From assembly GCF_907164555.1 (NCBI RefSeq), contig NZ_CAJQZC010000010.1:1-64000 (forward strand): a stretch of 64,000 nt of DNA, written 5' to 3'. Shown here one piece after another: positions 34,851 through 42,591 of the stretch (positions are counted from its first letter, which is position 1; each line of letters starts with the position of its first letter). The position numbers and the translations under genes are program-made. Source of the DNA: Paraburkholderia saeva. GTDB taxonomy: Bacteria; Pseudomonadota; Gammaproteobacteria; Burkholderiales; Burkholderiaceae. The notes under the pieces were generated by a model. That model saw only the letters and a list, made by a program, of their open reading frames with translations, did no database searches and had not been told where the DNA came from.

Positions 34851-35190
34851 ATAAGCCGGATCGGGCACGTCCATGTTTCGAAATTGAATGCGTGGTTCAT
34901 TCGAACCTCCGTGTCGATCTCAACTTTGCGACAGCTTTTTCAAGCCTGGCGGGCGAGGAAGCATTTGCCTGCGGCGCGCGTTCGACACTGTTCAAACTGG
35001 CTGGAGAGCCGCGCCAGTCCTTGCTATGAGTCTGCCCCGCTCGATCCTGTTTAGACGGTGATGTGTCGCCTTCGACGCTCGCGTGAACCCGAAACCATGT
35101 AACGGACTCGCAACGATGCCGTGTTTGCCTGCCCTTCAAAACGCGCCGGATTTTGGCCATCTCCAGGATACATAAGGCTTTGCGAGTGCA

Positions 35191-35205
35191 TGGCACACCC
35201 GTTGC
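35191..35205 (+). promoter_or_regulatory. Sigma-54 promoter of the Tad/Flp locus
   Basis: TGGCAC at 35191-35196, five bases, then TTGC at 35202-35205: an exact match to the -24/-12 consensus. Transcription would start near 35217 and run rightward into flp (ATG 35513) with a leader of about 295 nt. It is non-coding, correctly oriented, and within reach of the divergent sigma-54 activator. Confidence 0.8.
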
Positions 35206-35512
35206 GTATAGACCTGCAAACGGATTCGCCGCGACCGCAAGGAGGAGACCCGATCTTGCGAACGCGACAGGGAACTTTAGCATCGCAAGCGGCAGGACGC
35301 CTCGAGTTGATGCAGAAGAGCGGCAAAGCCAGATCGCAATGACACGATGAGCAATGCGAACGAATGGAGTTCACTTCATACGTCAGTTGCAAGCGATGTC
35401 GAAGCGGCGAGGTTAGGCCAGCGTTTCGCCCATACCGGGCGTTTTGATTCCGCACCTTCCCTTGAAGGATGTGGACCGTCGAGTAGTCGACTTTTCTCTT
35501 ACGGGGGTTAGC

Positions 35513-35710
35513 ATGAAGAGCACGATCCAACAATTTCTGCGTGATGAAGAAGGTGCAGCGGCTATTGAATATGGCCTGCTGGCAGGGTTGATCTCGGTGA
35601 TGATTATTGCCGGGGCGACTGCTATGGGCACGAGTCTCAGCAATATCTTCAATACCCTTAAAACGGCCTTGAACACGGTCGACACCAACTCCGGCAAGGC
35701 GGCGCAGTAA
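35513..35710 (+). CDS. flp: Flp-family type IVb pilin
   Basis: The major pilin subunit of the Tad pilus. 65 residues: a short charged leader (RDEEGAAAIEYGLLAGLIS) with the Flp hallmark G|AxxxEY, where cleavage by the prepilin peptidase follows Gly14 or so, then one hydrophobic helix and a small C-terminal tail. Start at ATG 35513 with GGGGG upstream. It is the first gene after the sigma-54 promoter and probably the most highly expressed. Confidence 0.95.
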   Translation: MKSTIQQFLRDEEGAAAIEYGLLAGLISVMIIAGATAMGTSLSNIFNTLKTALNTVDTNSGKAAQ

Positions 35711-35811
35711 CGCGTGACGATTTGCCTGCTCTGCTTCTCAGCGTATTTGAGGGGCAGGGCGGCAAACCGTCCGACGATCTAACGCGCACCGTTCCAAACA
35801 CGGAGTATTCG

Positions 35812-36345
35812 ATGAACGAAGTTGCCTTTCCGATTGGGCCGTGTGTTCTCGCACTCGTGATCACGGCTGCCGTTTGGGACTGGAATACGAGGCGGATTCC
35901 AAACTGGTTGGTGGCGATCGCTTTGATCGTATCTCTGCCGATGCAGTGGACTGTCCACGGACTGGCGGAGGGTACGCATACATGGCTCTTCGGTTGCCTC
36001 GTCGGTGGTCTGTTCTTCCTGCCAGGTTACGCCATACGCGCAGTCGGCGCTGGTGACGTGAAACTGATGGCGGCGGTTGGAGCGTTCTGTGGCGCGGTGG
36101 TAGCCGTATATGCAGGATTAATCGCATGCGTATTAGGTGCAATCTGGGCACTGGCAACCCTTCTGAAACGGCGGCGCATGAAGGAAGGCCTGTCGAACAC
36201 GCTCTCGATGATCGTCGTATTACCTGGCGGCATCAAAGCAGCAACGCAACACGGAAAAAACCTTCGCGAGCATTCAGTGGGCAGATTGCCGTATGGCGTA
36301 GTGATCGCAATCAGCACGATAGGCGTACTGCTGACCACCGCCTGA
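35812..36345 (+). CDS. tadV: Prepilin peptidase TadV/CpaA
   Basis: A 177-residue A24-family aspartic peptidase that cleaves Flp prepilin at the inner membrane. The two catalytic Asp lie in WDWNTRRIPNWL (about residue 23) and in the GAGDVKLMAAVG motif (about residue 80). Around six membrane helices are visible. ATG 35812 has GGAG upstream; a TTG at 35722 would add 30 residues rich in polar amino acids and is unlikely. Confidence 0.92.
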   Translation: MNEVAFPIGPCVLALVITAAVWDWNTRRIPNWLVAIALIVSLPMQWTVHGLAEGTHTWLFGCLVGGLFFLPGYAIRAVGAGDVKLMAAVGAFCGAVVAVYAGLIACVLGAIWALATLLKRRRMKEGLSNTLSMIVVLPGGIKAATQHGKNLREHSVGRLPYGVVIAISTIGVLLTTA

Positions 36346-36526
36346 CCTGCGGAAGTCAAAGCGCAGTAGAGAGAACATGCAGTAAAGCAGCCGGACCGGA
36401 TTGAAACACCGCGTCTCCGCAGAGAGGCGCAGGTTAGCTGAGGGGCCACATCCACAAAATGGGTGGGTTAAGCCCGACAGAAAGAAATGAGCCTTCATGA
36501 ATGCAGGCCATAAACGGGGAAGCACG

Positions 36527-37945
36527 ATGAATAAAGCGCTGGACTGGGGCGATATTGCGTCCCGTGAGATCTCTGTGCGTCGTGAACACGCCGACGCCGC
36601 GGTATCCGCGTCGAGCAGCGTAGCCGAAACCCGTCGCGCGCCACATTCAGTCGAGCAGACCGGGCTTGACCTGCATTTCCTGGCGGAACTGACGGCCAAA
36701 GCCGCCGCCGTCGAAGGCAAGATCAATCTTGCACATCTGGTGGAGCGCCTCAAGCTGCCCATCCCCGTGCTCAACGAAGTCACCGGCTTCATGATTCGCG
36801 AACGCGTGCTCGAAGTCACGCATCGCGGCGCCGCAGACTTCGACGTCCAGTATCAGTTGACTGAAGAAGGCCGCGTCCGCGCAATCGGCTATCTCGCCAA
36901 ATGCGCCTACGTCGGCCCGGCACCGGTATCGCTCGAAGCTTATACCCGGGTAATTGCGAGCCAGTCGGTCAACCTCGTACGCATCTCGCGTTCGTTTGCC
37001 CTTGCCGCGCTGGCAGACATCAAGCTCAGCGACGCGATGATCGACGACGTCGGCGGCGCGATGAATTCAGGCCGTCCGATTCTGCTCTATGGCCCGGCTG
37101 GCGGCGGCAAAACATACATCGCGGAATGCCTCGCAAAACTACTGCCCGGACACATCGATGTGCCGTACGCGTTACTGATCGATCGCTCGATTGTCCAGAT
37201 TTTCGATCCGTTGATTCATCAGCCGGTTGAAATGGAAGAGAACAGTCTCATCAGTGCACTACCGGATCGTCGCTGGCAGCGTTGCCGCCGACCGGTCGTG
37301 ATGGCAGGGGGCGAGCTCACGCTCGACATGCTGGAGTTGCGCTACGACGCCGGCACAGGTTTTTATCAGGCGCCGGGCCATATGAAAGCGAACAACGGTC
37401 TCTATATCGTCGACGACCTCGGACGTCAGCGCGTCGCGCCGCAGGATCTGCTCAACCGCTGGATCATCCCGCTCGGCCGTGGCAGCGAAACACTCACACT
37501 GCAGAATGGCGCGCGCTTCTCGTTGCCGTTCGATGTACGGCTCGCATTTTCCAGCAACCTCACGCCCGAGCAACTTGGCGACGAAGCGTTCCTGCGCCGT
37601 CTGGGCTGCAAGTTGTACGTCGGCCCGCTCGACCAGCACGAATATCGCGAACTCTACGACAGTCAGTGCGCGCAACTCGGTGTGCAGTCAGACGAAGACG
37701 CATTCGATTACCTGTTGCACAACCTCCATCTGCCGGGACGCCGTCCGCTGCTTGCCTGCTATCCGCGCGATCTGCTTGGCCTCGTGGTGGCCCATGCCAG
37801 TTATCGGGAAGAAGCGCCGGTCGCAACGCCTGAAACGTTGCATCGCGCATGGAACAACTATTTCGCAAGTTCAGGTGGTCACGAAAGCATCGCATCAAAG
37901 TCTGTTCACACAAATGAAGTCGTGCGCAGACTGGTCACCGCCTGA
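36527..37945 (+). CDS. Tad-locus AAA+ ATPase of unknown role
   Basis: 472 residues. The N-terminal part (about 50-150) looks like a winged-helix domain (INLAHLVERLKLPIPVLNEV ... YQLTEEGR). An AAA+ module follows with Walker A YGPAGGGKTYIAE (about residue 190), Walker B GLYIVDDLG (about 292) and a sensor-1-like AFSSNLTPEQLG. The C-terminal part is helical. It is not a secretion ATPase; TadA and TadZ are encoded separately downstream. Its position between tadV and rcpC implies a part in pilus assembly or control. ATG 36527 has GGGGAAGC before it; an ATG 30 bp upstream is possible. Confidence 0.85.
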   Translation: MNKALDWGDIASREISVRREHADAAVSASSSVAETRRAPHSVEQTGLDLHFLAELTAKAAAVEGKINLAHLVERLKLPIPVLNEVTGFMIRERVLEVTHRGAADFDVQYQLTEEGRVRAIGYLAKCAYVGPAPVSLEAYTRVIASQSVNLVRISRSFALAALADIKLSDAMIDDVGGAMNSGRPILLYGPAGGGKTYIAECLAKLLPGHIDVPYALLIDRSIVQIFDPLIHQPVEMEENSLISALPDRRWQRCRRPVVMAGGELTLDMLELRYDAGTGFYQAPGHMKANNGLYIVDDLGRQRVAPQDLLNRWIIPLGRGSETLTLQNGARFSLPFDVRLAFSSNLTPEQLGDEAFLRRLGCKLYVGPLDQHEYRELYDSQCAQLGVQSDEDAFDYLLHNLHLPGRRPLLACYPRDLLGLVVAHASYREEAPVATPETLHRAWNNYFASSGGHESIASKSVHTNEVVRRLVTA

Positions 37946-37998
37946 AGAACGTAGCTCACCCAGGGGCTGCCACCGGCGGCCAGTAGCAGGAGAATGAA

Positions 37999-38823
37999 AT
38001 GAAGAACTCGCGCGCTGTATTCATGCTGTTGATCGCCACGGCGGCGGGGCTGGCGGCAGTGGTGTTCGGCTCACGATGGATGGTGTCGCAGACGACCAGC
38101 ACCAACGCACACGTCGTTGTCGCTTCGTCGGATATCAATCTTGGGCAGCGCGTAACACCGGATCTCCTGAAGGTTGTGGACTGGCCTTCGACCAGTGTGC
38201 CGCCGGGTTCGTTCTCCGATCCGCAAAAGCTGGATGGACGCGTACTGAAAGAAAGCGCGCTGCGCGGCGAGCCTGTGCTTGCATCCAAGCTCTCGCCAGT
38301 CGGCACGCTCGGTGGCCTGTCTGCTGTGATCAACGAAGGCAAGCGTGCGATCACAGTGCGTGTAAATGACGTGATCGGTGTTGCGGGCTTCGCATTGCCG
38401 GGCAACTACGTCGACATTATCGTCAACACGCAGAAAGATCCCAACGCAACGCGAGACCAGCACATTTCAAAGATCGTACTCGAAAAGATCCTCGTGCTGG
38501 CGGTTGCGCAAGAGGTCGGGCGTGACGAAACCAGGCCGAAGGTAGTCGACGCCGTCACGCTTGAAGTAACACCGGATCAGGCCGAGACAATCGACCTTGC
38601 ACGCAGTATCGGCACGCTTTCGCTGGTGCTTCGCAACCAGGTCGATCCGCAGGCGACGACCACCGCCGGCGCGACGCGAAACACGCTACTCAACACACCG
38701 GTCGTCATTGCGGCGGCATCGGAACCTGAAGCTCCGCGTGTCATCCGACGGGTTGCCGCCCATGCGCCCAGCAATTGCGTGCGGGTGATAACCGGCAGCG
38801 AGAAGGGCCAGGAATGTTTCTGA
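37999..38823 (+). CDS. cpaB: RcpC/CpaB pilus assembly protein
   Basis: A 274-residue protein with an N-terminal membrane anchor (residues 6-28), a SAF domain (VVASSDINLGQRVTPDLL, then SALRGEPVLASKL) and the RcpC-like beta domain (GFALPGNYVDIIVN). CpaB/RcpC links the outer-membrane secretin to the Tad machine and may contact peptidoglycan. AGGAG precedes the ATG. It comes directly before the secretin gene, the standard order. Confidence 0.92.
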   Translation: MKNSRAVFMLLIATAAGLAAVVFGSRWMVSQTTSTNAHVVVASSDINLGQRVTPDLLKVVDWPSTSVPPGSFSDPQKLDGRVLKESALRGEPVLASKLSPVGTLGGLSAVINEGKRAITVRVNDVIGVAGFALPGNYVDIIVNTQKDPNATRDQHISKIVLEKILVLAVAQEVGRDETRPKVVDAVTLEVTPDQAETIDLARSIGTLSLVLRNQVDPQATTTAGATRNTLLNTPVVIAAASEPEAPRVIRRVAAHAPSNCVRVITGSEKGQECF

Positions 38824-38895
38824 CCGGCATCGCCGGCAGGCAGTAGCCACATCATAAGTTGTTCACATATAGCAGCACCTGACGGGGGAAGGACC

Positions 38896-41004
38896 ATGAA
38901 CGCGAAAACAAGGTGTCCGGCGCAAGCGCCGCATCGACGCGCGGAGAAACGGAAGGCGAGCGGGTCACGCTTCGTGCTGACCACGATGCTGAGCGCCATC
39001 GGCCTGTTCCTTTGGGTGCTGCCGTCCGCTGAGGCAGAAAGCACACGCGAAGCGGCGAGTGCCGTCGGCACCGTCCAGCCTGCGATGCAGGCACCCGGCC
39101 AGGCGGCGGCACTGGCCGCTCCGTTCACGGTCGCGGCCAACGGGCCGATCCGTCTCACCATCGGTGGCGCCGACGACTCGCAGGCGAATGCTGCTGCCGC
39201 GAAAAACACGAAGGGACCGAACTGTAGCGGGCCGGTTGGCGAACACAGCACCGTTGTCGTGCCACTCGGTAAATCGACAATGGTCAATCTTCGCGAGCCG
39301 GTCAGGGAGCGTACGGTAGGCAACCCGCAGGTGGTGCAGGCGATGCTTGTTTCGCCGCAGACACTCTATCTGCTCGGCTCCGACATCGGCACGACCAATA
39401 TGATCGTGCAGGGCAAGAGTGGCTCGTGCAGCGTGATCGATGTGGTTGTCGGTACGGATCCGGCCGGGCTGCAGCAGACGCTCGCATCGTTGATGCCTGA
39501 GGAGACCGGCGTCCAGATCAAGGCTGCGGGTGACGCGCTTGTGCTGACCGGCGTCGTAACGGACGGCGCCAAAGCTCAGCGCATCGTTGAGCTTGCCCGC
39601 GCCTATACGCAGCGCCCGAGCGCAGCGCTGCCACTTCCGGGCGCAAAGGGTGGCGCCGGTGCGGCACCCGCCGGCGGCGACAAGTCCGAACGCATCATCA
39701 ACATGCTTCAGATCGCTGCTCCGCAACAGGTGATGCTCGAAGTGAAGGTCGCCGAAGTGTCGAAGACACTGATCGACCAGCTCGGCGCACAGGCGAATCT
39801 TCAGGGCAGCATCGGCAGCTGGTCGTTTGGCCTGCTCGCGAATTTTCTGTCGGGCGGCATGGGCGCGATAGCGGGCATGAAGTCGAATAACCTGCCGCTT
39901 AGCCTCGCGATCGACGCTCAAAAGACGGATCAACTCGTCAAGGTTCTCGCTGAGCCGAACCTGATGGCGATCAGCGGTCAGGAAGCGAGTTTCCTCGCCG
40001 GCGGAAAGGTGTTCATTCCGGTTCCGCAAAGCAACGGAACGGGCGGTACGACGATCACGCTGCAGGAAGAGCAGTTCGGCGTCGGCCTGACCTTCACGCC
40101 GACCGTGCTCGAAGGTGGTCGCATCAACCTTAAGGTTGCACCGGAAGTGTCCGAGCTGTCGCCGACCGGCGTCGCTGTGACGGCGGGCGGGACGAGCAGC
40201 ACGGCGATCCTGCCGCTCATCACGACGCGCCGCGCGTCGACCACGTTGCAGGTATATGACGGACAGAGCTTTGCGATCGGCGGACTGCTGAAGAACAACG
40301 TGACCGGCACGATCAAAGGCTTGCCGGGCGTAGGCGAGTTGCCCGTACTCGGCGCGCTGTTCCGCAGCACGAATTACCAGCAGGACAAAACGGAACTGGT
40401 GTTCGTCGTAACGCCGCGTCTTGCCAAACCGCTGCCGCGTGAGTATCCGCTGCCGACTGACGGCTTCGCGAACGTCAACGAAGCGCATCTTTATGCGACC
40501 GGCAACATGGAAGGACGAAAGCCTGCTGCCCCGGCCGCGCCTGCTTCGGGGACGCCTGCTGTGAACGGTGCAAACGGTGCGAATGGCTCGAATGGCGCCA
40601 ACCCGGCCGCTACAACGGGTGCTGTCGTTGTAGTGCCGCCAGTGACGGGTGCTGCGGCGGTGCCGCCCGTGGCGCCGACCTCCAGTCAGATGCCGGCCCC
40701 CGACGCGGCATCGCCGGCGAATCTCGTATCGCCAGGCGGCAAGCCCATCGCGCTCGAAGATCCGCGCGTGAATGTAGTTCAGACAGCCCAGATCAGCGTG
40801 ACGCCGCTCCCGTCTCCGGCTGCGAAGGTGCCGGACGGACCACCGCCTGCAGCGATATCCAGCGCGGGACCGCTTGAACCGGGGCCTGCCACTTACACGG
40901 CTTCTCCAACGGCTCCCGCCCTGGCTTCCAGTGCACTTGATCCGCCGGACACGTCAATTGCCAGAACAGCTCCGGTAGCAACACAGATCAGCACGACGCA
41001 GTGA
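38896..41004 (+). CDS. rcpA: RcpA/CpaC outer-membrane secretin of the Tad pilus
   Basis: 702 residues with an N-terminal signal segment (hydrophobic about 28-48, cleavage near AEA). Next are a pilus-assembly N-domain (VNLREPVRERTVGNPQVVQAM, TLYLLGSDIGTTNMIVQG), a BON-like region, and the secretin core (QVMLEVKVAEVSKTLIDQLG, LAEPNLMAISGQEASFLAGG, FTPTVLEGGRINLKVAPEVSEL, VFVVTPRLAKPLP). A 160-residue Pro/Ala/Asn-rich tail with NGANGANGSNGAN-type repeats follows the barrel. It forms the pilus exit pore. The tail is longer than in typical CpaC. Confidence 0.93.
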   Translation: MNAKTRCPAQAPHRRAEKRKASGSRFVLTTMLSAIGLFLWVLPSAEAESTREAASAVGTVQPAMQAPGQAAALAAPFTVAANGPIRLTIGGADDSQANAAAAKNTKGPNCSGPVGEHSTVVVPLGKSTMVNLREPVRERTVGNPQVVQAMLVSPQTLYLLGSDIGTTNMIVQGKSGSCSVIDVVVGTDPAGLQQTLASLMPEETGVQIKAAGDALVLTGVVTDGAKAQRIVELARAYTQRPSAALPLPGAKGGAGAAPAGGDKSERIINMLQIAAPQQVMLEVKVAEVSKTLIDQLGAQANLQGSIGSWSFGLLANFLSGGMGAIAGMKSNNLPLSLAIDAQKTDQLVKVLAEPNLMAISGQEASFLAGGKVFIPVPQSNGTGGTTITLQEEQFGVGLTFTPTVLEGGRINLKVAPEVSELSPTGVAVTAGGTSSTAILPLITTRRASTTLQVYDGQSFAIGGLLKNNVTGTIKGLPGVGELPVLGALFRSTNYQQDKTELVFVVTPRLAKPLPREYPLPTDGFANVNEAHLYATGNMEGRKPAAPAAPASGTPAVNGANGANGSNGANPAATTGAVVVVPPVTGAAAVPPVAPTSSQMPAPDAASPANLVSPGGKPIALEDPRVNVVQTAQISVTPLPSPAAKVPDGPPPAAISSAGPLEPGPATYTASPTAPALASSALDPPDTSIARTAPVATQISTTQ

Positions 41005-41039
41005 CGAGAGTCCGCCTTGCAGACTTATTGGAGAAGAAC

Positions 41040-41333
41040 ATGAACACGATCCAGGCCTCCATTCGCCTTGCGCTTTGCGTCGGTGCCTGCGCGACACTCG
41101 GCGGTTGTCTTAGTTCGACGCCGGCGTGGGACGAGCATTTTGGCGAATCCGTCTCGCAGATCCGGACGATGCAGATACTTAACCCGATGGCGTCGGCCAA
41201 CGACGATCCGGTCGCCGGAATTGACGGACGCGCGGCGATAGCGGCGCAGACGAACTACGTCAAATCCTTCACCGCGCCGACGCCGCCCACCAACGTATTC
41301 ACGATTGGCGTCGGCACAGGTAGCAGCAACTAG
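41040..41333 (+). CDS. Short CpaD-like lipoprotein
   Basis: 97 residues with a lipoprotein signal: hydrophobic segment ended by LGGC (Cys about residue 23). The rest shows the C-terminal CpaD pattern (FGESVSQIRTMQILNP, then VAGIDGRAAIAAQTNYV) but lacks the rest of the usual CpaD, which is about twice as long. It probably acts as pilotin or partner for the secretin encoded just upstream. Confidence 0.78.
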   Translation: MNTIQASIRLALCVGACATLGGCLSSTPAWDEHFGESVSQIRTMQILNPMASANDDPVAGIDGRAAIAAQTNYVKSFTAPTPPTNVFTIGVGTGSSN

Positions 41334-41369
41334 TTTTCGAAGCAGGTTCGCTTAGCAGTGGAGATACAC

Positions 41370-42572
41370 ATGATCGACATCCTTTTGATTTCGTCCAGCG
41401 ACGAGCACGAGCGCGAAGTGAAAGCGCTGCTTGCCGCAAGCGACGTCCGGCACCGGCTGCATTCCGAGCGCGGCGCGGCGAAGCAGTTACCGCGCTACGC
41501 CGAGCGAATCAAAAAGACCGATCTGTTGATCGTCGCCGACACGTCGCTCGTAGTGGGCGATCTGGCAGCGATCGAGGAAGCAATCGGCCATGCTTCGAAT
41601 CTGACCTGCATGCTGGTGGCGTCGGCCCTCAAGACCGACATGTTGATGGCCGCGATGCGCGCCGGCGTGCGACATGTGCTGTCGTGGCCGATAGACGCAA
41701 ACGAGTTTGCACAGGAACTCCAGCACGTCGCAGGAAAAAAGACTTCCAGCGCGCGGCGGGAAGGCCGTGTGATCTCATTCGCTTCCGGCAGAGGCGGCGC
41801 TGGAACGACGCTGATCGCAACGAACCTCGCTTACGCATTCGCTGCCGCACGCGACAAGCGCGTGTTGCTCGTCGATCTGGACCAGCAGTTCGGCGACGCG
41901 AGTCTGCTCATGACGGAAAAGACGCCAGCCTCGACGATCGCGGACCTGTTTGCCCAGATCGAACGGCTCGACGCAGCGTTTTTTGATGCGTGCGTTTCGC
42001 ACGTGCACGCCAACCTCGACGTCCTGGCAGGAGCGGGCGACCCGGTGAAGGCAACCGAGATGCGTGCGTCTCATCTCGAACGTCTGCTGGCACTCGTTCG
42101 GGACCAGTACGACGTGGTGATCTTCGACCTCGGACAGACGATTAATCCGCTCGCACTTCATGCGCTGGACCAGAGCGAGTCAATTTGCGTGGTCGCCCAG
42201 CAAACCATTCCGCAGCTGCACGCGGGACGGCGGTTGCTCGACATACTGGGTGCGCTCGGTTATTCGGCCAGCAAGATGCATCTGCTCGTGAACCAGTACG
42301 AGAAGGGTGCGCAGGTGGACCTTGCAGCCATCGAGGAAGCACTTGGCGTCAAACCTGCCCATCTGTTGCCACGGGACGAAAAGAGCGCTCTGCAGGCGGT
42401 TAATCAGGGCGTGCCGCTTCTTACCATCGCGAAAGGGTCTTCGCTGACCAAAAGTCTTGGCGTTCTTGCTGCTTTTCTTTGGCCGGAAGCGGCGGCCCCT
42501 TCGAAGAGCATGTTCGGCCGCCTGCTGGCACCGAAGCAGCGCGCGGTGCAGCAACTCAAACCCAGTCATTGA
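41370..42572 (+). CDS. tadZ: TadZ/CpaE pilus-localisation ATPase
   Basis: 400 residues: an N-terminal receiver-like domain without clear phosphorylation residues, then a MinD/ParA-type domain. The P-loop is the atypical SGRGGAGTTLIATNLA (about residue 137), with Arg in place of the first Lys and no terminal Lys, as seen in other TadZ. VLLVDLDQQFGDASLLM and VIFDLGQTINP follow. TadZ marks the site of Tad assembly. ATG 41370 has GGAG 6 nt upstream; a GTG at 41358 is less likely. Confidence 0.92.
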   Translation: MIDILLISSSDEHEREVKALLAASDVRHRLHSERGAAKQLPRYAERIKKTDLLIVADTSLVVGDLAAIEEAIGHASNLTCMLVASALKTDMLMAAMRAGVRHVLSWPIDANEFAQELQHVAGKKTSSARREGRVISFASGRGGAGTTLIATNLAYAFAAARDKRVLLVDLDQQFGDASLLMTEKTPASTIADLFAQIERLDAAFFDACVSHVHANLDVLAGAGDPVKATEMRASHLERLLALVRDQYDVVIFDLGQTINPLALHALDQSESICVVAQQTIPQLHAGRRLLDILGALGYSASKMHLLVNQYEKGAQVDLAAIEEALGVKPAHLLPRDEKSALQAVNQGVPLLTIAKGSSLTKSLGVLAAFLWPEAAAPSKSMFGRLLAPKQRAVQQLKPSH

Positions 42573-42591
42573 GCGATAACCGGAGAGCAGC

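Larger units (their letters stand above)
34127..35512. other. 1.4-kb non-coding control region before the Tad locus
   Basis: No convincing gene is present: the open frames have no ribosome binding site or family resemblance. Elements seen are a hairpin TGCCCC/GGGGCA with a T-rich loop (34494-34518), an inverted repeat at 34819-34850, the sigma-54 promoter at 35191, and a leader of about 300 nt before flp. A region this long between an enhancer-dependent activator and a sigma-54 promoter is suited to activator binding sites. Confidence 0.6.

Noticed and set aside
34897..35533. Leftward frames of 128 and 160 codons in the region before flp
   Set aside because: No ribosome binding site, no recognisable domain, and they overlap the sigma-54 promoter and flp leader.
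38965..40488. 507-codon frame opposite the secretin gene
   Set aside because: Antisense shadow of a recognised secretin, with biased Arg-rich composition.
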